Origin: CAWIVH01 sp963839475
GTDB taxonomy: Bacteria; Acidobacteriota; UBA6911
NCBI GenBank assembly: GCA_963839475.1
Contig: CAWIVH010000001.1
Span: 1,116,001 to 1,180,000, forward strand
DNA length: 64,000 nucleotides
Reading direction: 5' to 3'
The position numbers and the translations under genes were made by a program. The notes below the pieces were generated by a model, which did no database searches, was not told the DNA's origin, and saw only the letters and a list, made by a program, of their open reading frames with translations. Positions 27,026 to 35,733 of this stretch are shown in pieces. Each line of letters begins with the position of its first letter. The stretch's first letter is position 1.

Positions 27026-28582
27026 TCACTGGAGGATGAAGTTGATCTGGATTTCGGTGATCACTTCCACCGGCTCGCCGTTGAGAAGAGTCGGCTGGTA
27101 GCGCCACTGGCGCACGGCTTCCATCGCCTCTCCCACCAGACGCTGATCCACCAGCTTGTTGATGGGTTCGAGGTTCAATATCGCGCCGTCCCTGCCTATC
27201 GTCCCGCGCAGCAGGACGGTTCCCTCGATCCCCTGGGTTTTGCATTCCGGAGGATATTTGGGCTGGACCATCTTCTCAATCTTGGTGGCCTGCACCGATC
27301 CCCCCACTCGAATCCGCTTCGGTGCCCCGGAAGCGACGGCGACTCCAGTCGGCTTGTTTCCCTCCGCGCTGATCGTCAGGGTCTCCTGTACTTTTCCAAC
27401 ATTCAGGACAATATCCACGCGGGCGGGCCTGGCAGCGGAGACCTCAATGCCTTTCTGCTCGAGCCGGGCGAATCCGGGCTTTGCCACCTGGACCGCATAC
27501 AAGCCCTCCTGCAGCGGGCTGAACAGGAATTCGCCGGTATCGTTGGTAATGGCAAATTCCTTCCGGTCGGATCCCATTTCCAGGAGCGTTACGGCGGCAC
27601 GTGGGACCGTCGCGCCGCTGGCGTCCTTCACCACGCCGGCGAGGCTGGCGCCCGCTATTTGCGCCGGGGCGCGAAGGGCGGCAAGCGGAAGAAGCAGGGC
27701 CAACGCCAGCGCGATTGCGGCGAACGCGGGTTTCCAGCCCGCCCGGTTGTGGCTGCGGTTCGAAGAAAACATCGACTTCAGGCGATTTTCAAGCTCGGAT
27801 GTTCTTGCCATATGAATTCCTCCCTGCGGCACGCGGGCCGGCTGGGCTAGCGCGCGCACGATATCAATCAAATGCCCGGCATAAACTGTGGCTTTTTCTC
27901 CCTCGGCGAGAACGCCGTCATCGGCGGCCCGCTCACATTCGTTGCGCAATTGAGCAGCAGCCCGCCAAACCAGGGGATTGGGCCAGTAGAGTGCACACAC
28001 CAGCTGCGCCAGGGCTTGCGATAAAGTATCGAAACGGACGACGTGCATGGATTCGTGGGCGAGGACCAGCCGGAGGCGTTCGGCAGTCCATTCCACAGCT
28101 TCCGCCGGGAGCAGGATGGTCCGGCGCAGGATGCCGCACACAAAAGGCACCGGGACCGCCCCCGTCAGCCTGACCGGTGCAGCTGCGCGCGCAGGGAATG
28201 GACGCGCCGCCCGGGCCAGCAACGCCGCCCGGGCATAATCCCATCCCATTCGCAACAGCAGCACCAGCGCCCCAGCCCCCCACAACATCCACATGATGCG
28301 GCCGTGATTTGCAGAGGAAGGCTGCGCGGCGCCGATGACATCAACCACGGTACGACCCGCCGGGAGCGCCTCCCGGAGGGCAGGCGGGATCCCGGGCTGC
28401 CAGATCGGAAGCATGCCCGCCGCGAGCGGCAGCAGTGCCAGGGCGCCCATGGCGCTAAGCCAAACCATGTGGCGGACAGATGCCGATTTCCGGCGCAGCA
28501 CGGCTGCCCAGACCGCAGCGAGAAGCAGAATAAGAGTGGATTTCAAGCCAAACCCGGCCAATACCCCGATGCTGTCCGCCAT
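27026..28582 (-). CDS. BlaR1-like M56 metallopeptidase with CarboxypepD and TonB C-terminal domains
   Basis: A 518-residue membrane sensor-protease. N-terminal helices (about residues 8-28, 40-60, 95-115) precede the M56 zinc site HESMH near residue 175 and a downstream NECERAADD. After a further helix near 290 comes a carboxypeptidase-regulatory-like domain (LAGVVKDASGATVPRAAVTLL) and a TonB C-terminal domain (YPPECKTQGIEGTVLLRGTI, VRQWRYQPTLLNG). BlaR1 proteins sense a periplasmic signal and inactivate the partner BlaI. It follows blaI by two bases. The signal here is unknown and need not be a beta-lactam. Confidence 0.88.
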   Translation of the reverse strand: MADSIGVLAGFGLKSTLILLLAAVWAAVLRRKSASVRHMVWLSAMGALALLPLAAGMLPIWQPGIPPALREALPAGRTVVDVIGAAQPSSANHGRIMWMLWGAGALVLLLRMGWDYARAALLARAARPFPARAAAPVRLTGAVPVPFVCGILRRTILLPAEAVEWTAERLRLVLAHESMHVVRFDTLSQALAQLVCALYWPNPLVWRAAAQLRNECERAADDGVLAEGEKATVYAGHLIDIVRALAQPARVPQGGIHMARTSELENRLKSMFSSNRSHNRAGWKPAFAAIALALALLLPLAALRAPAQIAGASLAGVVKDASGATVPRAAVTLLEMGSDRKEFAITNDTGEFLFSPLQEGLYAVQVAKPGFARLEQKGIEVSAARPARVDIVLNVGKVQETLTISAEGNKPTGVAVASGAPKRIRVGGSVQATKIEKMVQPKYPPECKTQGIEGTVLLRGTIGRDGAILNLEPINKLVDQRLVGEAMEAVRQWRYQPTLLNGEPVEVITEIQINFILQ

Positions 28583-28584
28583 GG

Positions 28585-28974
28585 CTATAGCCCTTCTTTT
28601 CTTGCCTTTTCGATCAGCAGCGCAAGGCGGTCGAGATCTTCCGTGGAATGTTTTGCCGAGCGGGAATCCAGCAGCGCAGCTGCCGCCCGGACGGGGGAGC
28701 CTTCGAAAAAGGTTTCCACCAGGTGATTCAGTGCGCTCCGCCTTGCCTTGTCCGGGTGGATGGTGGGCAGGTACACGTAGCGCAGATCCTCAGCCTCATG
28801 GCAAACATGCCCCTTCTCCTCCAGCGTCCTCAGATGCGCCCGCACCGCGGAGTAGCTCGGGCGGTCAGGCATGTCGGCATGTATCTCGGCCGCAGTAGCC
28901 CTCCCCCTGCGAAACAGGATGTCCATGATCTGCCGCTCCCGGCGGCTCCATCGGCTTGGAATCTGTAGGGTCAT
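28585..28974 (-). CDS. BlaI/MecI-family transcriptional repressor
   Basis: A 129-residue winged-helix repressor: LGxxERQIMDILFRRGRATAAEI-like start (here WSRRERQIMDILFRRGR), recognition helix region SYSAVRAHLRTLEEKGHV, then the proteolysis-sensitive dimerisation segment ending in LLIEKARKEGL. AGGAGG lies five bases before the ATG. The 28-base palindrome at 28997-29024, about 25 bases upstream, is the likely operator, so the pair would repress itself until the BlaR1 protein cleaves it. Confidence 0.92.
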   Translation of the reverse strand: MTLQIPSRWSRRERQIMDILFRRGRATAAEIHADMPDRPSYSAVRAHLRTLEEKGHVCHEAEDLRYVYLPTIHPDKARRSALNHLVETFFEGSPVRAAAALLDSRSAKHSTEDLDRLALLIEKARKEGL

Positions 28975-28996
28975 GTTTCCTCCTGCTAGGAAGCTA

Positions 28997-29024
28997 GCAA
29001 TGTGCTAGAATTCTAGCACATTGC
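28997..29024. promoter_or_regulatory. Perfect 28-bp palindrome: probable BlaI operator
   Basis: The central 20 bases TGTGCTAGAATTCTAGCACA (29001-29020) are perfectly symmetric and the symmetry runs four more bases on each side. A second CTAG-type site, GCTAGGAAGCTAGC (28985-28998), adjoins it. The spacing, just ahead of blaI, and the dyad form fit binding by a BlaI dimer. Confidence 0.75.
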
Positions 29025-29263
29025 CGACATAGACACCAGGACTGCGTAAAAGTTCCGAAAATCTTGCCGGGTAAGGTTCCCAGGGGGACAGGCCGGCGCA
29101 CACGCACCCATCTCCTGCTCCAGGCGCGCTTTCCTGATGCGAGACTATTTTGGAATGGGCTGCCCTTCGGCGAGACGGTGATCGAGAACCAGACTGAGCA
29201 GCTCGGCAGGGTTGAAAAGGCATTCGTCGCTGGTTTCGCCCCGGGTTACGGCTTCCTCCTCGA

Positions 29264-29674
29264 TCAGTGCTCCTGTTCATGACCTGCGCGGCCTGCCTCG
29301 CGACCGGCAGGGTGTCTGTGCGCCTCGGCCTCATCAAGGAGTTGCCGGAAGCGCTTGCGCTGCTCCTCACCAAGGATTGCCGTGATCTTCTCGTTGGTTC
29401 GGGTGCGGACAGCCAGCAGCTTCGAATCGTATTCCTCCCTGCCGGCGTTGATCTGGCGTCTCGACTCTTCGAGTATTGCCTTGAGTTGCGCTGTCTGTTC
29501 CGTGCTCAGTTGAAGACGCCTGGCGAGTCTTTCCGTCTGCACCGGCGGTGCTGTCAGCGCCGCGGTGCGCCCCGGGAATCTCATCTCCCAGAAGTGATGG
29601 ACCGCACCTCCCAAAAATAACCCGGCCAGCAGCAACGCAATCATTACAGCCAGTGCTCGCGTGCGACTTTTCAT
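29264..29674 (-). CDS. CpxP/Spy-like periplasmic protein
   Basis: A 136-residue protein with an N-terminal membrane anchor or signal (MIALLLAGLFLGGAVHHF) and a helical, charged core, LSTEQTAQLKAILEESRRQI and GEEQRKRFRQLLDEAEAHR, similar to the LTxEQ-containing CpxP/Spy and zinc-resistance-associated proteins. The tail is rich in His, Glu and Arg. Its ATG overlaps the anti-sigma stop as ATGA, so it is the third gene of the sigma-factor operon and may help sense envelope or metal stress. The role is inferred. Confidence 0.75.
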   Translation of the reverse strand: MKSRTRALAVMIALLLAGLFLGGAVHHFWEMRFPGRTAALTAPPVQTERLARRLQLSTEQTAQLKAILEESRRQINAGREEYDSKLLAVRTRTNEKITAILGEEQRKRFRQLLDEAEAHRHPAGREAGRAGHEQEH

Positions 29675-30129
29675 TTGGCGGTGCCTCCCTGTTCGAGCCA
29701 GCGCTCGAGTTCATCGTCAGTCAGGGTCGTGAGCGTGCTCTCGCCTTGACTCGCCTGGACGCTTCCCGCGAGCAGTGCGTCATACTCACTGCCGGAAATT
29801 GCCTGCTGCGAAAATGGCGCTGCCCAGAGGAGCGACAGCATGATCACCAGCGCGGCCAGACCGGCCCATGCCGGAGCCGGTCTCAGCCAGGTGAGGAACA
29901 GCACATCCCAGGACTTGCCCTGTTCATAGGCGCGATCCGCGATCTGCTCGGGACGAGCCGCTCCACCCATCAACTCCTGGTTCCTCAGGGCCTGCACGAT
30001 ATTGTTCAACAGAAACGACCGGGCGCGGCACTTTTCGCAAACGGCCATGTGCGCCTCAAACCTCCTCTGCCCCTCCGGATCAAGCATGCCGTCCCGATGT
30101 CGATTGAACCATTCACAGAGACTTTTCAT
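29671..30129 (-). CDS. Zinc-finger anti-sigma factor
   Basis: A 152-residue protein starting MKSLCEWFNRHRDGML. It has the ZAS motif H-x3-C-x2-C (HMAVCEKC, near residue 30), which binds zinc and clamps an ECF sigma factor, then one membrane helix (about 95-115, WAGLAALVIMLSLLWA) and a short exported tail. It overlaps the sigma gene by 17 bases and the CpxP-like gene by four, so the three are coupled. Confidence 0.82.
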   Translation of the reverse strand: MKSLCEWFNRHRDGMLDPEGQRRFEAHMAVCEKCRARSFLLNNIVQALRNQELMGGAARPEQIADRAYEQGKSWDVLFLTWLRPAPAWAGLAALVIMLSLLWAAPFSQQAISGSEYDALLAGSVQASQGESTLTTLTDDELERWLEQGGTAK

Positions 30130-30727
30130 TTCTGATCCCTTTCTCGATGCCTGATAGATAATTGCGGAATCCCTCGTGAAGGTCTGCCCGCGCGCGCCAT
30201 ACCCGGACGCGGACCGAAGCTTCGGAGGTCCCCAGGATCGAGGCCACTTCCGCATAGCTGCGGCCATCTATTTCCCTCAGGATGAATGCCATCCGGCGCC
30301 TGGTCTTCAACTGATCCAGGAGGGCCCGGGCGATTTCGAGGTGCCTGGCCGACTCCTCTGCAGACGGCTCCTGCACTCGTTCCTCGGCGGACATTCTGCT
30401 CAGGATCTTTCTTTCCTCGGCCTCCGAAAGATCACTCCACAGCTTGTACTTGCGGGCTTTCCTTCGGCGGAGCTGGTCGATGCAATGGTTGCACGCAATC
30501 TTGAGGATCCAGGGTGCAAAAGGATACCGCCGGTCATATTTGGGGAGGAAAACCAGGGCGCGCATGAAAACTTCCTGCACCGCATCCTCGGCCTCGGAGG
30601 AATTGCCGAGCGTGCGACGGACCGTGCCCAGGACTGCCAGCCAATACCTCCGCACCAGCTCGGCAAAGGCCGTCCTGTTGCCCTCTATCGCAGCTTCAAT
30701 CAAAGTCGAATCAGCTGGATCGCTCAT
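30113..30727 (-). CDS. ECF-type RNA polymerase sigma factor
   Basis: A 204-residue sigma factor with region 2 (AFAELVRRYWLAVLGTVRRTL, EDAVQEVFMRALVFLPKYD) and region 4 (RRRMAFILREIDGRSYAEVAS, SEASVRVRVWRARADL). Regions 3 and 1.1 are absent, as in ECF sigma factors. The ATG at 30727 is the best start; the frame is open to 30805. Together with the downstream membrane anti-sigma factor it forms an envelope-stress-type switch; its regulon may include the divergent genes at 30945 onward. Confidence 0.9.
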   Translation of the reverse strand: MSDPADSTLIEAAIEGNRTAFAELVRRYWLAVLGTVRRTLGNSSEAEDAVQEVFMRALVFLPKYDRRYPFAPWILKIACNHCIDQLRRRKARKYKLWSDLSEAEERKILSRMSAEERVQEPSAEESARHLEIARALLDQLKTRRRMAFILREIDGRSYAEVASILGTSEASVRVRVWRARADLHEGFRNYLSGIEKGIRNEKSL

Positions 30728-30944
30728 CCCCGGTCCGGTCACGGATTGTTTGGATGTCCCGACAACACTCCCCGTCAAATACGCGGCCGGCGCGCCGCGT
30801 AACAAACATTTCGAGAAACCCGGGCCATCGAAAGCCCGGCAGGGCGCTCGGAAGGTTCTTGACGGGCGCGAGGCAGGTCATTTTGTTACGGACTGCGCAA
30901 GCTGCGTATTTCCCTCCGACAGCCGATGAAGGAGGGCTCAAGCG

Positions 30945-31427
30945 GTGAAAACGAACTTCTGGATTGACATGACGATCTTCATTCTCTTCATAATCGGTTT
31001 CGAGCCGGGGCTGACCGGAAATGGCGTGCACGAATGGCTGAACCTGTTCCTGGCGCTCGCAGCCCTGTTGCACCTGCTCCTGCACGGAGACTGGCTGGCC
31101 CACATGACCCGTCGGCAGTTGCTGCCGATGTCCGGCACGCTGAGGCTCAAATTCTGGATCAGCGTCCTGCTGGCGCTCTCATTCGTCATGATCATCATGA
31201 GCGGCCTGATGATTTCCAGGACTCTCATCGCCGGCAACGGCAACGTCCTGCCACGCCACTCCGTGTGGCATGAACTGCACTCCGGGTTTAGCAACTTCTT
31301 TCTCTTCCTCGTCGCAGTCCACTTCGCCCTTCACTGGAAGTGGACCGTCCATGCCTGGAATTGCATCGTGTCGGTGCCGCTCAGGAGTCGAAACCGGTCC
31401 CAGCGTGCCGCCGGCGAACTCGCTTGA
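30945..31427 (+). CDS. DUF4405-like membrane protein
   Basis: A 160-residue protein with about four membrane helices, including FWIDMTIFILFIIGFEPGL, LNLFLALAALLHLLLH and FWISVLLALSFVMIIMSGL. Histidines at the helix ends (GVHEW, LLLHGDW, HSVWHELHSG, VHFALHWKW) could bind heme, as proposed for DUF4405 and cytochrome b561-like families. It is divergent from the sigma operon with about 215 bases between. Function is not established. Confidence 0.7.
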   Translation: MKTNFWIDMTIFILFIIGFEPGLTGNGVHEWLNLFLALAALLHLLLHGDWLAHMTRRQLLPMSGTLRLKFWISVLLALSFVMIIMSGLMISRTLIAGNGNVLPRHSVWHELHSGFSNFFLFLVAVHFALHWKWTVHAWNCIVSVPLRSRNRSQRAAGELA

Positions 31428-31470
31428 TCCTTCGTCGTACACCTTCACTTGAGAAGAAAAGGAGAATGTC

Positions 31471-31857
31471 GTGAAAACCGTCGCCAATACGCTTATCATC
31501 CTGGCTGCCCTGGCGGCTTTTGCCGGGGGCTCCTACCTTCTGGTCACACGGGTTCCGTGGAATTACTCACCACGAGTCGCCGGCCGCGTCGAGGGTTCCC
31601 ATATCCGCGCTAAAAGCCACTCATCAACAGCCGGGCAGCGGCCGGATAATCACAGGCCGGTCGGCGGGTCCGCGGCCGACGATCTTCTCTCCCGCGGGAG
31701 TCATTCCGGGGAAGGGATCTCGCTGGAACATGGAGCGGCGGGGGTTTTGCGAAGTCTGTCCGTGATCGCGCTGACCACGGCCATCGTGGTGCGGCTGACT
31801 CATTGGCAACGGCGACGGAAACCTGCCTCTCCCGGCTCGAGGCCGGCCCTGCCATAA
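31471..31857 (+). CDS. Small membrane protein of unknown function
   Basis: A 128-residue protein with an N-terminal hydrophobic helix (residues 5-26, TLIILAALAAFAGGSYLLV), a hydrophilic low-complexity middle containing many Ser, Gly and Arg, a second helix (about 92-109), and a basic tail. AGGAGAATGTC precedes the GTG start. I recognise no family. It follows the DUF4405 gene after 43 bases and is probably co-transcribed with it. Confidence 0.5.
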   Translation: MKTVANTLIILAALAAFAGGSYLLVTRVPWNYSPRVAGRVEGSHIRAKSHSSTAGQRPDNHRPVGGSAADDLLSRGSHSGEGISLEHGAAGVLRSLSVIALTTAIVVRLTHWQRRRKPASPGSRPALP

Positions 31858-31928
31858 AGGGAATCCAGGGACGCATCGGACTTGCTCCCAATCTGCTCCA
31901 GACCTTCAAGAAAGGAATTCGCCCCCAA

Positions 31929-34145
31929 ATGTGTCACTCTCAAAGAGGGTTTTTCCGGTATCTGCTCACGTCGGTCCTCGCACTGTCAGTCTCACCCATC
32001 CTTTCGTCCGCCGAAGTCAGCAACATCACCGCGCGCCGGACGAGCGAGAAGATCCAGCTTGACGGACTGTTGAGCGAATCCTCCTGGCAGGGGAACCCGG
32101 CCATTGAAGATTTTGTTCAGGTGGAGCCGCGCTCCGGTGAAAAGCCGACAGAGGCCACCAATGTCTGGGTGGCCTTCAGCGACAATTCCCTGTACATCGC
32201 CGTCAGGTGCCGGGATAGCAGCGTGCGGCAGATCGTGACTACAGACATGGGCCGGGACACCGAACTCGGCGAAAACGACAAGATCGAGATCGTCCTCGAC
32301 ACTTACCATGACCACCGGAACGCTTACTACTTTGCAACGAATGCCGCCGGCGCCCTGGTCGATGGACGGGTTACCGAAAATCAGGAGCCTGCCCTGGAAT
32401 GGGATGGTGTCTGGAACGTGCGTACCCGAATCGACGAACACGGCTGGACGGCCGAGTTCGAAATCCCTTTCAAGACCTTCGGCTTCAACCTGGGGCTTCC
32501 GAATGAGGGATATAACATTTCGCGGCATCTCGCACGGGGTCGCGAAACTTCGCGCTGGGCTTCCCCCTCGCTCGATGTGAAGTTGAACCAGACGGTCAAG
32601 GCAGGCCAGATTAGCGGTCTTGAGGGGCTCTCTCAGGGGGTTGGCCTCGATGTGAAACCCTACGGTCTGGTCGGCTTTACCCGGGACATTGAACGAGCCG
32701 ACGTTTCGCAGGGAACCGGAAAAGGTGGCGTGGACATTTTCTATCGGATCACGTCAAATCTGGTGTCCAGCACGACGATCAACACCGACTTTGCCGAGAC
32801 GGAGGTGGACACCCGGCAGATCAACCTTACCCGTTTTCCATTGTTCTTCCCGGAGAAGCGCGGTTTCTTCCTCGAAGACGCGGGCATCTTTGAGTTTGTC
32901 AGATTTGGCGAGGAACAGGGACCGCCGGGAATGCAGAGCGGCGGCGATCTGATCCCCTTTTTTTCCCGCCGCATTGGGCTTGTGGAAGGCGCAGAAATTC
33001 CCCTCCTCGTGGGCGAGAAGGTTACCGGAAAGATCGGGCGATTTGACGTGGGGATCCTGGGCACGCGGACAGGAGACCTCACGAGGGACAAGGTAACCCT
33101 CGTGCCGGCCAAGAACCTCGCCGTCGGCCGGGTAAAAGCCAACTTTCTCAGCCAGTCCTACGTCGGGGCGCTGTTCACCAGCGGCGACCCCACCGGGGAG
33201 ACGACCAACCAGGTGGGAGCCATCGACCTGAAGTTGGCGACATCGGACTTCCTCAAAAGCGAGAAGAACCTGAGTCTCGTCCTATTCGGATCGAAAAGCC
33301 GCACCACCGGTCTCAAGGGGCGCGATACTTCCTATGGCGGCACGCTCGCCTTCCCGAATGACCTGGTCAACGCACAGTACAAATGGATGAAGATCGGCGA
33401 GAACTACAATCCGGAACTTGGATTCGTGCCGCGCCGCGGGGTCCGTATATCTGCCCTGAGCGCCGAGTTCAGCCCCCGACCGAAGTTCTGGACTATCCGC
33501 CAGATGTCTTTCGAGTTCGAGTACTCGGACTACTTCAATATGCGGGAACACTCCTCGGAAACGCGCGAGTTCAAGGTGACACCCTTCCAGTGGATGTTCA
33601 ACAGCGGGGAGCGGATCAACTATGAGTATTCGCACAACATGGAAAGGCTGTACGAGCCATGGGAGATCGAGGACGGCATCGTGCTGCCCTCGGGCCAGTA
33701 CACCTTTGGTTCCCACCAGATGGAGTTCAGCTCTTCCGAGACAAGACCCATCGCTGCGGGCATAGGCTTCAGCACGGGATCTTTCTTCGGCGGGACACGG
33801 CGCGAGGTCTCAGCCGAAACCATCTGGCGGAAGAGCCGTCATCTCACCGCCGCATTTTCCCTCGAGCGGAACTGGCTAAGTCTGAAACAGGGTGACTTCA
33901 CAACGACCCTCGTGACAGGCCGCCTGGACTACTCCTTCACCCCTTTCATTACGCTGGCGAACTACGTGCAGTACGACACGGAGAGCCGGGACATCGGGCT
34001 TCAAAGCCGCCTGCGCTGGATTCTGATGCCGGGCACCGACTTCTATGTCGTGGTGAATCATGCCTGGCGGGAAGACGAATTCGATCGTTTCGAATCCGCG
34101 CAGACCCGCTTCCAGATCAAACTCAACTACACGTTCAGGTTCTGA
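31929..34145 (+). CDS. DUF5916 outer-membrane protein with CBM9-like domain
   Basis: A 738-residue exported protein. After a signal peptide (about residues 10-30) comes a carbohydrate-binding-like (CBM9/DOMON) domain: KIQLDGLLSESSWQGNPAI, WVAFSDNSLYIAVRCRDSS, DKIEIVLDTYHDHRNAYYFATN. The rest is the long beta-strand-rich DUF5916 region with FPLFFPEKRGFFLEDAGIF and many aromatic strands, ending in YTFRF, as expected of an outer-membrane barrel. An upstream frame to 31803 overlaps the preceding gene; ATG 31929 with AAAGGAA upstream is the natural start. Ligand unknown. Confidence 0.85.
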   Translation: MCHSQRGFFRYLLTSVLALSVSPILSSAEVSNITARRTSEKIQLDGLLSESSWQGNPAIEDFVQVEPRSGEKPTEATNVWVAFSDNSLYIAVRCRDSSVRQIVTTDMGRDTELGENDKIEIVLDTYHDHRNAYYFATNAAGALVDGRVTENQEPALEWDGVWNVRTRIDEHGWTAEFEIPFKTFGFNLGLPNEGYNISRHLARGRETSRWASPSLDVKLNQTVKAGQISGLEGLSQGVGLDVKPYGLVGFTRDIERADVSQGTGKGGVDIFYRITSNLVSSTTINTDFAETEVDTRQINLTRFPLFFPEKRGFFLEDAGIFEFVRFGEEQGPPGMQSGGDLIPFFSRRIGLVEGAEIPLLVGEKVTGKIGRFDVGILGTRTGDLTRDKVTLVPAKNLAVGRVKANFLSQSYVGALFTSGDPTGETTNQVGAIDLKLATSDFLKSEKNLSLVLFGSKSRTTGLKGRDTSYGGTLAFPNDLVNAQYKWMKIGENYNPELGFVPRRGVRISALSAEFSPRPKFWTIRQMSFEFEYSDYFNMREHSSETREFKVTPFQWMFNSGERINYEYSHNMERLYEPWEIEDGIVLPSGQYTFGSHQMEFSSSETRPIAAGIGFSTGSFFGGTRREVSAETIWRKSRHLTAAFSLERNWLSLKQGDFTTTLVTGRLDYSFTPFITLANYVQYDTESRDIGLQSRLRWILMPGTDFYVVVNHAWREDEFDRFESAQTRFQIKLNYTFRF

Positions 34146-34414
34146 ATCAGAAGGAGCGCTCAACTTCTGCCGCACCGTGTTCAGTGGTGCGGGTAATGAC
34201 TCAGAACGTACCGAACGATCCGGATCCGCTGCTCAGCCATTCTCGGTGAGTTGCCGAAAGCCCGCGGGGGTGGCGGGCCTACTTCAGCCTTGACGTCATA
34301 CGTACAACGTCACGCACTATGAATTGTGATCCGATCATTCCGGTCCAAAGATGCAGAGCTCATTTTGAGAGGCCGATATTCAGGGCGATTCAATAATTGG
34401 ATCGAAAACTGCCC

Positions 34415-35491
34415 CTACGAAATCGAGTTCTTGAAGATGCGGAGGGCGCGCGCGGGATTGAAAAGCGTGTTCACGCTCATCGCGCATTCATAGGTGCATT
34501 GGCACGCAAGCTCTTTCTGGTAGCGGCGGGCTTCCTCCGCGGCAGAGCTCTGCCAGAGCCTGGCGAAATCACAGTCAAAGTCGCGCACGTTCCCCATGCT
34601 CCGGTCCAGAGTTTCACAGACGCGGACTTCCCCGGTTTCGCTCAGGATGCCGATCAACTCCCCGCCATAGCAAGGCGAGATCCGGGTCGTGGCAACCGCG
34701 GCTTCTGAGATCAGGCGGTAGGTTTCCTCTTCTTTCGCAATCACCAGGCGGTCTCCCCAGCCATCGGTGAGGCGATGGGCCTTGCGGTACTGGATCACGC
34801 GGGCGGCGAATTCCCTGTAGACGTTAAGGTCGACCTCCTTCAGTGACGGGTCCATCGGCTTGCCGCGCACCAGGGTGATGGTGATCGCGTCCGGCTGCAG
34901 CTCCGATTCTACATAGCGATAGAACTCGTCCAGTTTTGCCTGGTTGGCCGCGGAGACCGTCAGCGCGACCCCGACGGAGAGATTGGGATGCCGCGATTTG
35001 AGCTTTTTGAGCTCGCGCAGCGTTTCGACAGCTTTTTCGAAGCTTTTGGGATGCTGGCGAATCGTGTTGTGAATCTCTTCCGGCCCGTCCAGAGAGACTC
35101 CCGTGGCTACGCGCGCCCTTTTCACCTTCTCCAGGAGCTGCGTGACGCGCTCGATGGTTTTGTCCACCAAGAGCCCGTTGGAGGGGATCTGGAGATTCCG
35201 GGCATTCGAGTTGCGCTCGAAAGCTGCCGCAATATCGGGGAGGTCGGGCCGGAGATAGGGTTCCCCGCCCGTGAATGACACCGACAGAAGATTAGGAAGG
35301 CTCCGGCTGATGCGCTCGATTTCGTCCAGCGTAAGCTCGTTTTTCTTCTTATTGAGCTCTTCCCAGTAAAAACAGTGGGTGCAGAGCAGGTTGCAGCGCG
35401 AAGTGACGAAAAAGATCAAATTGACCGGCAGCCCCTTTTTACGGAACAGCCGGCCGGCGATTTGCAGATCTTGGAGCGGCCCGGGATTCAT
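34415..35491 (-). CDS. Radical SAM protein with SPASM-like C-terminus
   Basis: A 358-residue enzyme with the 4Fe-4S motif CNLLCTHC (C-x3-C-x2-C) near residue 40 and SFTGGEPYLRPDL, the radical SAM GGE motif. The C-terminal part has extra cysteines (SPCYGGELIG, VRVCETL, ELACQCTYEC) that could bind one or more auxiliary clusters. Such proteins modify peptides or act in cofactor synthesis; no peptide precursor gene is evident nearby, so the substrate is unknown. The frame extends to 35563 but ATG 35491 begins a more typical N-terminus. Confidence 0.82.
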   Translation of the reverse strand: MNPGPLQDLQIAGRLFRKKGLPVNLIFFVTSRCNLLCTHCFYWEELNKKKNELTLDEIERISRSLPNLLSVSFTGGEPYLRPDLPDIAAAFERNSNARNLQIPSNGLLVDKTIERVTQLLEKVKRARVATGVSLDGPEEIHNTIRQHPKSFEKAVETLRELKKLKSRHPNLSVGVALTVSAANQAKLDEFYRYVESELQPDAITITLVRGKPMDPSLKEVDLNVYREFAARVIQYRKAHRLTDGWGDRLVIAKEEETYRLISEAAVATTRISPCYGGELIGILSETGEVRVCETLDRSMGNVRDFDCDFARLWQSSAAEEARRYQKELACQCTYECAMSVNTLFNPARALRIFKNSIS

Positions 35492-35660
35492 CGCGGAAAT
35501 ACTAGCATACAAGAGAATGGCCTTGCAGTTGCGCAGCTTTGCCGCTCCTCCTGTACTCTCCAATAAGGCTCACACAAGCCCTCACTAATGCCCGCCGGTG
35601 GAGGTGTGCACCACCAGCCCCGAGTCTTCTTCCCACAAGGATTGAAACGCAAAGGCCACG

Positions 35661-35699
35661 AAGGCCGCAAAGAATTATAAACAAAACCTTTGCGGTCTT
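35661..35699. repeat. Hairpin from CGCAAAG-type repeats
   Basis: AAGGCCGCAAAG (35661-35672) pairs with CTTTGCGGTCTT (35688-35699) with one wobble, leaving a 15-base loop. Further CGCAAAGGCCACG sequence lies just before it. It sits between the ssnA-like stop and the radical SAM start. It lacks a T-run, so a plain terminator is uncertain; it is probably a dispersed repeat. Confidence 0.4.
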
Positions 35700-35733
35700 G
35701 GCGGTTCGATTGGTTTTGTGGTCTTTGCCGCAA

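Noticed and set aside
35626..35651. ATTGAAAC-type sequence that resembles a CRISPR repeat end
   Set aside because: Only one copy is present, without spaced repeats or cas genes.
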